Shown here: in pieces, positions 28,788 through 37,881 of the stretch
How positions within the stretch are numbered: position 1 is the stretch's first letter
Layout of the letters: each line of letters begins with the position of its first letter
DNA from: Olsenella sp. An188
GTDB taxonomy: Bacteria; Actinomycetota; Coriobacteriia; Coriobacteriales; Atopobiaceae
Direction of reading: 5' to 3'
Assembly (NCBI RefSeq): GCF_002160255.1
Contig: NZ_NFKF01000005.1
Coordinates: forward strand, 118,569-182,568
DNA length: 64,000 nt
The notes under the pieces: model-generated
Seen by the model: the letters and a program-made list of their open reading frames with translations, nothing else
What the model was told of the DNA's origin: nothing
The model's database searches: none
Translations under genes and position numbers: made by a program

Positions 28788-30689
28788 ATGCACAGAGAGT
28801 TCCTGATGGGCAACGAGGCCATGGCCGTGGGCGCGCTCGCGGCGGGCGTGGACGTGGTGGCCGGCTACCCCGGCACGCCGTCCACGGAGGTCCTGGAGAC
28901 CGTGGCGCGCAGAAACCCCGGCCACGTCTACGTTGAGTGGTCGGTCAACGAGAAGGCGGGACTGGAGGTGGCCGCCGGCGCGGCGTACGCGGGCGCGCGC
29001 AGCCTCGTCACGATGAAGCAGGTGGGCCTCAACGTCGCCTCCGACCCGCTCATGAGCCTCTCCTACGTTGGCGTCAAGGGCGGCATGGTGGTCCTCGTGG
29101 CCGACGACCCCGGCCCCATCTCGTCCCAGACCGAGCAGGACACGCGGACCTTTGCCGCCTACGCCAAGCTCCCCCTGCTCGACCCGTCCGACCCGCAGGA
29201 GGCCTACGAGATGATGGGCGAGGCCTTCGAGCTCTCCGAGGAGCTGGGCTGCCCCGTGATCGTGCGCCCGACCACGCGCGTGGACCACGGCTCGGCCGAC
29301 GTGCTGGTGGCGGACGAGGGGGACTGGGCGCGCCGCACCCCGGAGGGCTTCGTGCGCGACCCGGGCCGCTGGGTCATCTTCCCGGCGCTCTCCGTGCGCG
29401 CCCACGCGGCCATCGAGGCCCGCGACGCCGAGCTCTCGCGCCGCCTCTCGTCCTACGCGAGAAACGCGGTGCGCCAGACGGCCGGCCCGGACGCGCGCCC
29501 GCGCCTCGGCGTGGCGACCCATGGCATCAGCGCCACCTACGTCGACGAGGCCCTGCGCGAGGGCGACGACGTGCGCGTCCTGCGCGTGGCGACGCCGTAC
29601 CCCTTCCCGGACGACCTCGCCGAGAGGTTCCTCGACGGCCTTGACGAGGTGCTCTGCGTGGAGGAGCTCGACCCCGTGATCGAGCGCGCCCTCATCGCGA
29701 CCTGCGGCCGCCGTGGCCTTCACGTCACGATCCGCGGCAAGCTCACCGGTGACATCCAGCCCTCAGGCGAGAACACCGTTGAGAGCGTGAGCGAGGCGCT
29801 CGACCGGTTCCTGGGACGAAAGCCGGCGGGTTCTTCTCCGCGCGCAGTTCCGCATGAGCCGGAGGCGCCAGTGGCGCCTCCGTGCGAAGAGGATTGTCTG
29901 AGCACGGAGAAGAACCCGCCGGCGCCCCCGCAGCTCCCGGTCCGCCCGCCCGTCCTCTGCGCCGGCTGCCCGCACCGCGCGAGCTTCTACGCCGTCAAGC
30001 GCGCCATGCGCGGCCGCAAGGCCGTCTTCTGCGGCGACATCGGCTGCTACACGCTCGGCAACGCCGCCCCGCTCGACATGGTGGACACGTGCCTGTGCAT
30101 GGGGGCGGGCATCAACATCGCCCAGGGCGTCACGCGCGTGGAGCCCGACACGGCCGCCTTCGCCTTCGTCGGCGACTCCACCTTCTTCGCCTCGGGCATC
30201 ACCGGCGTGGTCAACGCCTTCTACAACCAGGCCAACATGACGCTCGTCGTGCTCGACAACTCCACCACCGCCATGACCGGTCACCAGCCGCACCCGGGCA
30301 CGGGTCGCACGATGATGGGCCAGGTCGTGGAGAGGGTCTCGATCGAGCGCGTCCTTCTCGCCATAGGGCTCAGGGTCGTGGAGACCGTGGACCCGCTCGA
30401 CCTGGACGCGGCCGTCGCCACCGTGCGGCGCGTGGCCGAGGAGCCGGGCGTCAAGGCCATCGTCTTCCGCAGCCCCTGCGTGGTCCTCGCCCGTCCGCAG
30501 GCGAGAAGCACCGTGGACGCCGAGAGGTGCGTGGGCTGCCTGCGCTGCGTGCGCGAGCTGGGCTGCCCGGCGCTCGTGCCGGACGCCGCCACGGGCAAGG
30601 TGGCCATCGACGCCGCGCAGTGCACGGGCTGCACCCTCTGCGAGCAGCTCTGTCCCACGCACGCCATCTCGGGAGGTGAGCGCCCGTGA
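28788..30689 (+). CDS. iorA: Indolepyruvate:ferredoxin oxidoreductase, alpha subunit
   Basis: A 633-residue thiamine-diphosphate iron-sulfur enzyme that oxidises aryl-pyruvates to aryl-acetyl-CoA with ferredoxin. The N-terminal pyrimidine-binding domain reads MHREFLMGNEAMAVGALAAG with GYPGTPSTE; the TPP-binding domain starts LCAGCPHRASF with GDIGCYTLG and GDSTFFASG; the C-terminus has CVGCLRCVRELGC and CTGCTLCEQLCP for iron-sulfur clusters. Between the halves, at about residues 345-379, a Pro/Ala/Ser-rich insert is encoded by a 102-base hairpin repeat that keeps the frame. The gene overlaps iorB by four bases and a CoA ligase follows, so amino-acid fermentation is the likely role. Confidence 0.93.
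   Translation: MHREFLMGNEAMAVGALAAGVDVVAGYPGTPSTEVLETVARRNPGHVYVEWSVNEKAGLEVAAGAAYAGARSLVTMKQVGLNVASDPLMSLSYVGVKGGMVVLVADDPGPISSQTEQDTRTFAAYAKLPLLDPSDPQEAYEMMGEAFELSEELGCPVIVRPTTRVDHGSADVLVADEGDWARRTPEGFVRDPGRWVIFPALSVRAHAAIEARDAELSRRLSSYARNAVRQTAGPDARPRLGVATHGISATYVDEALREGDDVRVLRVATPYPFPDDLAERFLDGLDEVLCVEELDPVIERALIATCGRRGLHVTIRGKLTGDIQPSGENTVESVSEALDRFLGRKPAGSSPRAVPHEPEAPVAPPCEEDCLSTEKNPPAPPQLPVRPPVLCAGCPHRASFYAVKRAMRGRKAVFCGDIGCYTLGNAAPLDMVDTCLCMGAGINIAQGVTRVEPDTAAFAFVGDSTFFASGITGVVNAFYNQANMTLVVLDNSTTAMTGHQPHPGTGRTMMGQVVERVSIERVLLAIGLRVVETVDPLDLDAAVATVRRVAEEPGVKAIVFRSPCVVLARPQARSTVDAERCVGCLRCVRELGCPALVPDAATGKVAIDAAQCTGCTLCEQLCPTHAISGGERP
29822..29923 (+). repeat. Variable-arm hairpin element, copy 1, in frame within iorA
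   Basis: Outer arms of 19 bases (29822-29840, and 29905-29923) are perfectly complementary: GCCGGCGGGTTCTTCTCCG and its inverse. The core CGCGCAGTTCCGCATGAGCC is followed by an inner stem GGAGGCGCC-AGT-GGCGCCTCC and then GTGCGAAGAGGATTGTCTGAG. The core recurs at 42703, 63664 (inverted) and 63771, with different arms and inner stems. The length is a multiple of three with no stop in the iorA frame. Confidence 0.85.
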
Positions 30690-31333
30690 GCGCCCGCGAG
30701 AAGGACCGCGCCGCCGCAGGCTCCGGTGGCGGCGCAACGTCAACCAGCATCGTGCTCGCCGGTGTGGGAGGGCAGGGGACCATCCTCGCCTCCAAGCTGC
30801 TCGCGCGCGCCGCGATGGCGCGCGGCCTGCAGGTGCGCACGGCGGAGACCATCGGCATGGCGCAGCGCGGCGGCTCGGTGGTGAGCCACGTGCGGATCGG
30901 CGACGGCGCGAGCTCCCCGCTCGTGGGGCCCGGGCGCGCCGATGCGCTCATCGCCTTCGAGCCGGCCGAGGCCGCCCGCCAGCTCTCCTACCTGCGGAGC
31001 GGCGGCACGCTCGTCACGAGCGACGCGCCCGTCGTGCCCGTCTCGGCCGCCACGGGCGGGCCCGCCTACGACCTGCCGGCCGTGATGGCCTACCTGCGCG
31101 CGAGCGTCGCGCCCGAGCGCCTCGTGGTCGTGGACGCCGCGGCCGCCGCGCGTGGGCTCGGCACCACCCGCGCGCTCAACGTGGTCCTTCTCGGCGCCGC
31201 CGCGCGCGCCGGGGCGATCGGCCTCACGGCAGACGATCTGGCCGCCGCGGTCCGCGACGTGGTGGCCCCGCGCTTCGTCGACCTCGACCTCGCCGCCCTG
31301 GCGACGCGCTGGGACCGCCCCATCGCCCCATGA
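30686..31333 (+). CDS. iorB: Indolepyruvate:ferredoxin oxidoreductase, beta subunit
   Basis: A 215-residue protein of the gamma-domain oxidoreductase family. After a short Ser/Gly/Ala-rich start it reads IVLAGVGGQGTILASKLLARAAM and TAETIGMAQRGGSVVSHVRIG, the standard motifs of IorB/PorG-type subunits. The GTG start overlaps the iorA stop (GTGA), so the subunits are translationally coupled. With IorA it forms the complete aryl-pyruvate oxidoreductase. The CoA ligase gene starts 52 bases downstream. Confidence 0.92.
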   Translation: MSAREKDRAAAGSGGGATSTSIVLAGVGGQGTILASKLLARAAMARGLQVRTAETIGMAQRGGSVVSHVRIGDGASSPLVGPGRADALIAFEPAEAARQLSYLRSGGTLVTSDAPVVPVSAATGGPAYDLPAVMAYLRASVAPERLVVVDAAAAARGLGTTRALNVVLLGAAARAGAIGLTADDLAAAVRDVVAPRFVDLDLAALATRWDRPIAP

Positions 31334-31385
31334 GACGAAAGGACCGCCCCCCTCGATCCCTCCCTCGCAGCAAAGGAGCCCCGCC

Positions 31386-32621
31386 ATGCAGATCAGCCCC
31401 AAGCAGCTCGAGCTCGTCAACGAGCAGGTCGGACGCCTCGTCGCCTCGGGCAACTACTTCGGACGCCGCCTCTCCGAGGCGGGCGTCACCGAGGTCCGGA
31501 CCGCCGCGGACTTCCTCGCGCTGCCCTTCTCGGAGAAGCAGGACCTGAGGGACTGCTACCCGCTCGGCCTCTCGGCCGTGCCCGAGAGCGAGGTCGTGCG
31601 CATCCACTCGAGCTCGGGCACCACCGGGACGCCGGTCATCATCCCCTACACCGCCCGCGACGTCGAGGACTGGGCCGAGCAGTTCCGCCGCTGCTACGAG
31701 ATGGCGGGCGTCACGGCCGAGGACCGCGTTCAGATCACGCCGGGCTACGGCCTCTGGACCGCGGGGATCGGGTTTCAGGCGGGGGCCGAGAGACTCGGCG
31801 CGATGTGCATCCCCATGGGCCCCGGCAACACCGAGAAGCAGCTCCAGTTCATGGTGGACATGCGCTCGACGGTGCTCGGCGCCACCTCGAGCTACGCGCT
31901 GCTGCTCGCCGAGGAGATCGAGCGGCGCGGCATCCGGGACCAGATCTGCCTCAGGAAGGGCATCATCGGCTCCGAGCGCTGGGGAAGGCGCATGCGGGAG
32001 CGCATCAAGGGCGAGCTCGGCATCCAGATCTACGACATCTACGGCCTCACCGAGGTCTACGGTCCCGGCATCGGCATCTCCTGCGACGCCGAGGACGGCA
32101 TGCACTACTGGGACGACTTCATCTACATCGAGATCGTCGACCCCGTCACGGGCGCGCCCGTTCCCGACGGCACCTTCGGCGAGATCGTCATCACCACGCT
32201 CGTCAAGGAGGGCGCCCCGCTCGTCCGCTTCCGCACGCACGACATCTCCCGCATCATCCCCGGCGCCTGCCCCTGCGGCTCGCCGTTCCCGCGCCTCGAC
32301 TCGATCCAGGGGCGCTCGGACGACATGATGAAGATCAAGGGCGTCAACGTCTTCCCGCGCCAGATCGAGGAGGTCCTCCAGGAGTTCCCGCAGCTCTCGA
32401 GCGAGTACCAGATCCGCATCTCGCACCTCGAGGGTCGCGACACCATGCGCATCTACGTGGAGACGGACGGCACGCAGGACTTCCTCGACCTCGCCGACGC
32501 CGTCTCCGACGAGGTCAAGCGCCGCATCGGCTTCACGCCGCTCGTCAAGGTGGTCGAGCTCGGCGTCCTGCCCAGGAGCGAGAAGAAGACCCGCCGCGTC
32601 TTCGACGAGCGCTACGAGTAG
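31386..32621 (+). CDS. paaK: Phenylacetate-CoA ligase family enzyme
   Basis: A 411-residue AMP-forming ligase. The ATP/AMP-binding P-loop is SSGTTGTPVIIPYT near residues 78-91, then DIYGLTEVYGPGIG near 218-231, LVRFRTHDISRI near 280 and RSDDMMKIKGVNVFP near 312. The start has AAAGGAG ahead. Beside IorAB it could work in reverse, turning aryl-acetyl-CoA into aryl acetate with ATP gain, as proposed for archaeal and clostridial pairs, or could activate aryl acids. The direction is inference. A strong terminator follows. Confidence 0.9.
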   Translation: MQISPKQLELVNEQVGRLVASGNYFGRRLSEAGVTEVRTAADFLALPFSEKQDLRDCYPLGLSAVPESEVVRIHSSSGTTGTPVIIPYTARDVEDWAEQFRRCYEMAGVTAEDRVQITPGYGLWTAGIGFQAGAERLGAMCIPMGPGNTEKQLQFMVDMRSTVLGATSSYALLLAEEIERRGIRDQICLRKGIIGSERWGRRMRERIKGELGIQIYDIYGLTEVYGPGIGISCDAEDGMHYWDDFIYIEIVDPVTGAPVPDGTFGEIVITTLVKEGAPLVRFRTHDISRIIPGACPCGSPFPRLDSIQGRSDDMMKIKGVNVFPRQIEEVLQEFPQLSSEYQIRISHLEGRDTMRIYVETDGTQDFLDLADAVSDEVKRRIGFTPLVKVVELGVLPRSEKKTRRVFDERYE

Positions 32622-32674
32622 CCTCCCGCGTCCTGGGCGAGAAGAGCCTTGCGCCCCGCGCGCGGCAGCAAAGA

Positions 32675-32702
32675 GGGGCCGCCCGGCAACCCGGGCGGCC
32701 CC
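32675..32702. terminator. Bidirectional terminator hairpin between paaK and galT
   Basis: GGGGCCGCCCGG (32675-32686) pairs perfectly with CCGGGCGGCCCC (32691-32702) around CAAC. There is no long T-run on either side, but the 12-pair stem between convergent genes makes a terminator likely. Confidence 0.8.
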
Positions 32703-32730
32703 GTCTCGGCAGGGTGGTCCCTCCGTGGGC

Positions 32731-34350
32731 CTACAGGCTCCCCACGAAGCGCCGGCGCGCGGCCACGCCCGGCTCGTCCCACTTGAAGACGCCGGCGTCC
32801 TCGAGCACGTGGCCGAAGACGGCACCCACCTCGTCGCGCAGGACCTGCTCGGCGCGCGCGTCGTCGAGGTCGTCGGCGCGGCGCGCGAAGACGTCCTCGG
32901 CCCAGGCGGCGTGGCTTGCCGTCAGCGGGTCGGCGTCGAGCTCGCGGCGCACCTCGGCCCCCTCGGCGCCGCGGGCCCTCGCGGCGAGCAGGTGCTCGCG
33001 GACCGCGCCGAGCTCTCCCACGAGCCTCGGCGGGAGGATTGCGAGACCCATCACCTCGATGAGGCCGATGTTCTCCTTCTTGATGTGATGGTACTCGGCG
33101 TGCGGGTGGAAGATGCCAAGGGGGTGCTCGTCGCTCGTGAGGTTGCAGCGCAGCGCGAGGTAGGCCTCGTAGCGCCCGCCGCCCGCGCGCCCCTCGTCGT
33201 CGACGCGCCGCACGACCGGCGTCACGGTGTTGTGACGCGTGCCGTCCGCGTCGACGGCCACCACGTCGACGGACTCGTCAGTCCAGGCGCGCCAGGAGTC
33301 GATCACGTGCACCGCGGCGGCGAGAAGCTCGTCGCGGCTGTCGGAGCGCAGGCGCAGCACGGTGAGCGGCCAGGAGAGCACGGCGCCCTCCACGCCCGGG
33401 AACGCCCCCATCGAGAAGGTCTCGGCCACCTCGGCGCGCATCATCGGGAACTCGTGGTCGCCGCCCTGGAAGTGGTCGTGCGAGAGGATGGAGCCGCCCA
33501 CGATGGGGAGGTCGGCGTTGGAGCCGATGAAGTAGTGGGGGAGCAGGTCGACGAAGTCGAGCAGGCAGCGAAGCGCCTTCTCGTCGATGTGCATCGGGCG
33601 GTGGTGCGCGCTCATCGCGATGCAGTGCTCGTTGAAGTAGGCGTAGGGTGAGTACTGGAGGCCCCAGCGCTCGCCGTCGAGCTCCACGGGGATGATGCGC
33701 AGGTTCTGGCGGGCGGGGTGCTCGCCGCCGGCCGCCGCCGCGCCGCGCCCGGGGTAGCCCTCGTTCTCGATGCAGAGCTGGCAGGCCGGGTACTTCTCGC
33801 CCGTCGCCTTGGCCGCGCCCGCCGCGGCGATGTCGCGCGGGTCCTTCTCGGGCTTGGAGAGGTTGATCGTGATCTCGAGGTCGCCCCAGCGGGTGGGGGA
33901 GCTCCACTGGATGTTGCGCGCGATGGCGGCGCGGCGCACGTAGCCGGCGTCGCAGCAGACGCGGTAGAACCAGTCGGTCGCCGCCCGGGCGCCCTCGTCG
34001 GCGAGAAGCCCCTCGAATGAGGAGACCGTCTCGGAGGGACGCGGCATGAGCGTGCCCATGACGCGCATGGAGACGCGGTCGCGCCCGCCCGCGGTGTCCT
34101 CGACCTGGCCGTTCTCGACGGCGAGGTCGGCGAGGGCGGCGAGCGCCGCCTCGAGGTCGAGCCCGGTCTCGCCGCCGGGCCGCTCCGCGAGCACCCAGTC
34201 CTCGTCGGGGCCGGGCCCGAGCGCCCCGACGGCCTCGAGCGTTGCGTTGTAGGACCAGACGCGGTCGGCCCAGCCGACGAGCCCGCGCGTGGCCGCGTAG
34301 TCTACGAGCGCCTGGACGCAGGCGCGGACGTCCGTGGTGTCTACAGCCAT
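32731..34350 (-). CDS. galT: UDP-glucose--hexose-1-phosphate uridylyltransferase, type II
   Basis: A 539-residue enzyme of the class II (Firmicutes/Actinobacteria) GalT form, which exchanges UMP between UDP-glucose and galactose-1-phosphate. Visible are CQLCIENEGYPGRG near 196-209, the EHCIAM segment and the active-site region SILSHDHFQGGDHEFPM, and a C-terminal GIFHPHAEYHHIKKENIGLIEVMG. It differs in length and motifs from the short class I HxH enzyme, as expected. The ATG overlaps the galK stop by ten bases, so galK and galT are coupled. There is no galE nearby, so the epimerase must be elsewhere. Confidence 0.93.
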   Translation of the reverse strand: MAVDTTDVRACVQALVDYAATRGLVGWADRVWSYNATLEAVGALGPGPDEDWVLAERPGGETGLDLEAALAALADLAVENGQVEDTAGGRDRVSMRVMGTLMPRPSETVSSFEGLLADEGARAATDWFYRVCCDAGYVRRAAIARNIQWSSPTRWGDLEITINLSKPEKDPRDIAAAGAAKATGEKYPACQLCIENEGYPGRGAAAAGGEHPARQNLRIIPVELDGERWGLQYSPYAYFNEHCIAMSAHHRPMHIDEKALRCLLDFVDLLPHYFIGSNADLPIVGGSILSHDHFQGGDHEFPMMRAEVAETFSMGAFPGVEGAVLSWPLTVLRLRSDSRDELLAAAVHVIDSWRAWTDESVDVVAVDADGTRHNTVTPVVRRVDDEGRAGGGRYEAYLALRCNLTSDEHPLGIFHPHAEYHHIKKENIGLIEVMGLAILPPRLVGELGAVREHLLAARARGAEGAEVRRELDADPLTASHAAWAEDVFARRADDLDDARAEQVLRDEVGAVFGHVLEDAGVFKWDEPGVAARRRFVGSL

Positions 34351-35552
34351 TGCGCGTACGCCCCCCTCTCGGCGATCGAGTAGTGGACGCAGGCGCCCTC
34401 CCCGAGCCACGCGTTCATCCGCGCGGTGAACTCGTCGACGAGCGCGAGCGGAACGAAGCACTGGATCGACCCGCCGAATCCGCCGCCGTGGATGCGCGTG
34501 GCGCCGCGGCCGTCGAGCGCGCGCTCCGCAAGGCCGAGGGCGAGCATCGCCGGCTGGAAGGACCCGCCGGTCGAGACGTTCTGGAGAAACATCGCCGAGC
34601 TCGCGCCGGAGTCGCGCGTGAGCTCGAGGAAGCGCTCCACGTCGCCGGACTGGAGGGCGTCCCAGCGCGCGTCCACGAGCTCGTTCTCGCGCCAGTAGTG
34701 GACGGCGCGCAGGATGGCGCGGTCGCCGAGCTTCTCGCGCAGCTCCGGGACGCGGCGGTCGAACTCGGCCTCGTCGACCTCGCAGAGGCGCCGGCAGCCG
34801 AACTCCTCCGCGACCTGCTGCATCTCGACGGGCACGGCGGCGTAGTCTGCGGTGAAGGGCGCGTGGTCGCACCCCACGTCGACGAGGCAGAGCGCGTAGC
34901 CGCAGGCGTCGAAGTCGAGCTCGAGCTTGGCGGTCCTGGGCTCCTCCGGGTCCTCGAAGTCCATGAAGGCGAGGCCGCCCAGGCAGACGGCCGCCTGGTC
35001 CATGAGGCCGCACGGCTTGCCGAAGTAGCGGTTCTCGGCGAACTGGCCCATCTTGGCGAGCTCGATGGCCGAGACCTCCGGCCCCTCCCACAGGGCCTCC
35101 ATCACGCGCCCGAGCGCCGCCTCGACGGCCGCCGAGCTCGAGAGCCCGCCGCCCGAGGGGATGTCGCTCGTCATGGCGAGGTCGAAGCCGGCCGCCTCGC
35201 GCCCGGTCGCCACGAGGCTCGCGGCCATGCCGCGCACGAGGCCCGCGGTGGTGACGTGCTCGTCCTCGCGCTCCGAGAGGTCGTCGAGGGAGATCTCGAA
35301 GGTCGGGTAGCCCGCGCTCGCGACGCGCACGCGGTTGGTCCCGTTGGCCGCGGCGACGCCGTCGATCGCCACGTTGAGGGCGCCGGCGATGACGTGGCCG
35401 CCCTCGTGGTCGGTGTGGTTGCCCGCGATCTCCGAGCGCGCGGGCGCGTGGACGGCGAGCAGCGCTCCGTGCCCGGCGTCGCCGAACTCCCGCTCGAAGA
35501 GCTCGCGCGCGACCGCGAGCTGGGCCGAGCCGTTTCCGAGGTCTGCTGACAT
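34341..35552 (-). CDS. galK: Galactokinase
   Basis: A 403-residue GHMP kinase that phosphorylates galactose at C1. The galactokinase signature is APARSEIAGNHTDHEGGH near residues 36-53; the ATP loop is DIPSGGGLSSSAAVEAA near 130-146, and a third motif GGGFGGSIQCF is near 370. Length and order are normal. The start is ATG with AGGAAAGGAG ahead. galM lies 55 bases upstream on the same strand, so galM-galK-galT form a Leloir operon, divergent from a LacI-type regulator. Confidence 0.95.
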   Translation of the reverse strand: MSADLGNGSAQLAVARELFEREFGDAGHGALLAVHAPARSEIAGNHTDHEGGHVIAGALNVAIDGVAAANGTNRVRVASAGYPTFEISLDDLSEREDEHVTTAGLVRGMAASLVATGREAAGFDLAMTSDIPSGGGLSSSAAVEAALGRVMEALWEGPEVSAIELAKMGQFAENRYFGKPCGLMDQAAVCLGGLAFMDFEDPEEPRTAKLELDFDACGYALCLVDVGCDHAPFTADYAAVPVEMQQVAEEFGCRRLCEVDEAEFDRRVPELREKLGDRAILRAVHYWRENELVDARWDALQSGDVERFLELTRDSGASSAMFLQNVSTGGSFQPAMLALGLAERALDGRGATRIHGGGFGGSIQCFVPLALVDEFTARMNAWLGEGACVHYSIAERGAYAQWL

Positions 35553-35607
35553 GGTGCTCCTTTCCTCATGCCCCGCCGCACGGGGCCCTATTTAGCCGGT
35601 GGTCCGC

Positions 35608-36681
35608 TCAGGCGCCGAGTCGCGAGAAGCGGTAGACGATGGTGGAGGCGTACGGACGGCCCGGGGCGCAGACGCTCTGGGGCCAGTCGTCGTGGTGGAC
35701 GCAGTCGGGGTAGAACTCGGGCTCGAAGGCGAAGCCGGAGCGCGGCGCGTAGGTCGCGCCGTCCTTGGCGCCCTCGTCCGAGAGCCAGTTGCCGGTGTAG
35801 AGGTGGGCGCCGGGCGCGGTGATAAGGACGTCGAGCGCCCGCCCGCTCGCCGGGTCCTCCGCGCGCAGGGCGTGGCGCGCCGGCGCGCCCTCGCTCCAGC
35901 CGCGCACGCACAGGCAGTGGTCGTAGCCGCGCGCGCGGCGGATCTGCTCGTCGTCGGCCTCGACGTCGGCGCCGAGGGGCTTGGGCGCGCGGAAGTCGAA
36001 CGGGGTGCCGTCCACGGGGAGGACCTCGCCCTCAGAGACGCTGTCGGCCCTGACGGGCAGGTAGGAGTCGGCGTCCACGGAGACGAGCGTGCCGTCGACG
36101 GTGCCGCTCCCGTGCCCGGAGAGGTTGAAGTAGGCGTGGTTGGTCATGTTGACGTAGGTGGGTGCGTCCGAGGCGCACCCGTAGGCCACGACGAGCTCGG
36201 TCGCCCCGTCCTTCTCGCCGAGCGAGAAGGACGCGGTGAAGCGGCGGTTGCCCGGGAGGCCGAGCTCGCCGTCCGCGAGCTCGAGGGAGAGGGCCAGCTC
36301 GCCGTCACCTGCGCGGGTGACCTCCCAGAGGCGCTTGTGCAGGCCGCGCTCGAGGTCGGTGTGGAGGTTGTTGGCGCGCCCGGGCCCGTCGTTTCCGGGG
36401 AGGTGGTAGACGCGCCCGCCGAGCGGGACCTCGGCGCGGTCGGTGCGGTTGGCCACGGGGCCGATGGTGCCACCGTAGCACGCCCCGTTCTCTCCCGCGT
36501 AGCCGCCCGCGTCCGCGTAGCCGAGCACGACGTCCGCGAGCCGGCCGCGCGCGTCCGGGACGACCACGCCCACGAGCGTGGCCCCGAAGTCGCTGACGAG
36601 CGCGCGGACGTCCCCCGCGCGCAGCTCGAAGAGGCTTGCCTGCCCGCCCCCGGGCAGGGTTCCGAACGGGGTGCCTCGCAT
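35608..36681 (-). CDS. galM: Aldose 1-epimerase (mutarotase)
   Basis: A 357-residue beta-sandwich enzyme that interconverts alpha and beta hexoses. Catalytic residues lie in TNHAYFNLSG (His near 179) and FEPEFYPDCVHH (Glu near 317); GPVANR and the early ATLVGVVVPD also match the family. First gene of the gal operon, with GAGGAG before its ATG. Bases 36210-36230 inside it contain an inverted CTTCTCGCC/GCGAGAAGG pair. The divergent LacI-type regulator starts 149 bases away and probably controls this operon. Confidence 0.93.
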   Translation of the reverse strand: MRGTPFGTLPGGGQASLFELRAGDVRALVSDFGATLVGVVVPDARGRLADVVLGYADAGGYAGENGACYGGTIGPVANRTDRAEVPLGGRVYHLPGNDGPGRANNLHTDLERGLHKRLWEVTRAGDGELALSLELADGELGLPGNRRFTASFSLGEKDGATELVVAYGCASDAPTYVNMTNHAYFNLSGHGSGTVDGTLVSVDADSYLPVRADSVSEGEVLPVDGTPFDFRAPKPLGADVEADDEQIRRARGYDHCLCVRGWSEGAPARHALRAEDPASGRALDVLITAPGAHLYTGNWLSDEGAKDGATYAPRSGFAFEPEFYPDCVHHDDWPQSVCAPGRPYASTIVYRFSRLGA

Positions 36682-36740
36682 GCTGGTCTCCTCTCGTGGC
36701 CGCGTGGCGCGCCCTCGCCACCGGGGCGCCCAGCCACAAT

Positions 36741-36750
36741 GTTAACGTAC
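36741..36750. promoter_or_regulatory. Candidate GalR/LacI operator GTTAACGTAC
   Basis: An A/T-rich patch (36738-36762) stands out in the GC-rich divergent gap; it contains GTTAAC and GTTAACGTAC, close to the palindromes bound by LacI-family proteins. For the regulator gene, TTGCCG (36772) and TAAACT (36796) form a plausible promoter with an 18-base spacer. Confidence 0.4.
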
Positions 36751-36829
36751 TCATTTATCACGTGCGCAGGATTGCCGGATTTCCGCCGTCCGGCGTAAAC
36801 TTGCCTGCGAACGGTCGAGGGGAGGCGCC

Positions 36830-37855
36830 ATGGGGGTCGAGAGGGACGGAGCGCGGGCGGCGAGGCCCGTCTCCATGGCGCAGGTCGCGCGCGCCGCGGG
36901 CGTCTCGCAGCAGACGGTCTCGCGCGTGGCCAACGACCTCCCCAACGTGAGCGCGCGGACCCGCGAGCGCGTCCTGCGCGCGATGGAGGAGCTCGGCTTT
37001 CGCCCCAACTTCGCCGGCAAGTCGCTGCGCAGCGGGCGCTACAACGCGGTCGGGCTGTGCCTCTACGACGTCACCGAGTTCGGCAACCTCGCCACGCTGC
37101 GCGGCATCCTCTCGGCGGCGCGCGAGCACGAGTACGCCGTCACGATGGTGGAGATGGGCGCCAACACGCCGATGTCGCTCGCGGGCGCATCGGAGCGCAT
37201 GGTCGGCCTGCCGGTTGACGGCCTCATCGTGAGCATGAGCATCAGGGCGAACGACTTCGACTCCTTCCGCCCGCACCCGGGCCTGAGCACCGTGCTGCTC
37301 ACCGTGTACGAGCATCCCGCCTGCACGACGGTCGACTCCGACCAGCGCGGATGCTCCGAGCTCGTCGTCGGGTACCTCGCGGGGCGCGGCCACCGCGAGA
37401 TCCGCTTCGTCTCCGGGCCGGCGTTCTCGGTCGACTCGACCTTTCGCGAGCTGGGCTGGCGCGAGGCGCTCGCCGCGCGCGGGCTCGCGGCGGCCGAGCC
37501 GCTGAGGGGGGACTGGAGCGCCGACAGCGGCTACGAGGCGGGCCAGGTCTTGGCGCGCGACGAGCGCGCCACGGCCGTCTACGTCGCGAACGACCAGATG
37601 GCGCTCGGGGTCGTGGAGGCGCTGCGCGACGGCGGCCGCCGCGTGCCCGAGGACGTGAGCGTGGTCGGGGTCGACGACTCCCTCGGCGCGAGCGTCCCCC
37701 ACTTCGACCTCACGACGGTGCGCTTCGACCTCATCGCGCGCGGGCGCGCCGCCTTCGAGCACGTCCTTCTCGGCTCCGCGCCCGACTACCGGCCCGCGGC
37801 CGTGCGCGTCCCTCCCACGCTCGTGGAGCGGCGCACCGTGCGCGACCTGAGGTAG
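36830..37855 (+). CDS. LacI/GalR-family transcriptional regulator
   Basis: A 341-residue regulator. The N-terminal HTH reads [47 protein letters not shown] in sections (about residues 14-60), including the LacI hinge helix region SLRSGRY. The C-terminal periplasmic-binding-like domain has [26 protein letters not shown] and [14 protein letters not shown], which bind the inducer. It lies divergent to galM-galK-galT and is the likely galactose-responsive repressor, but could act on other sugar genes. The start is ATG after GGGGAGG. Confidence 0.92.
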   Translation: MGVERDGARAARPVSMAQVARAAGVSQQTVSRVANDLPNVSARTRERVLRAMEELGFRPNFAGKSLRSGRYNAVGLCLYDVTEFGNLATLRGILSAAREHEYAVTMVEMGANTPMSLAGASERMVGLPVDGLIVSMSIRANDFDSFRPHPGLSTVLLTVYEHPACTTVDSDQRGCSELVVGYLAGRGHREIRFVSGPAFSVDSTFRELGWREALAARGLAAAEPLRGDWSADSGYEAGQVLARDERATAVYVANDQMALGVVEALRDGGRRVPEDVSVVGVDDSLGASVPHFDLTTVRFDLIARGRAAFEHVLLGSAPDYRPAAVRVPPTLVERRTVRDLR

Positions 37856-37881
37856 GCACGCCCTCCAGGGGTGCTCCGCGC

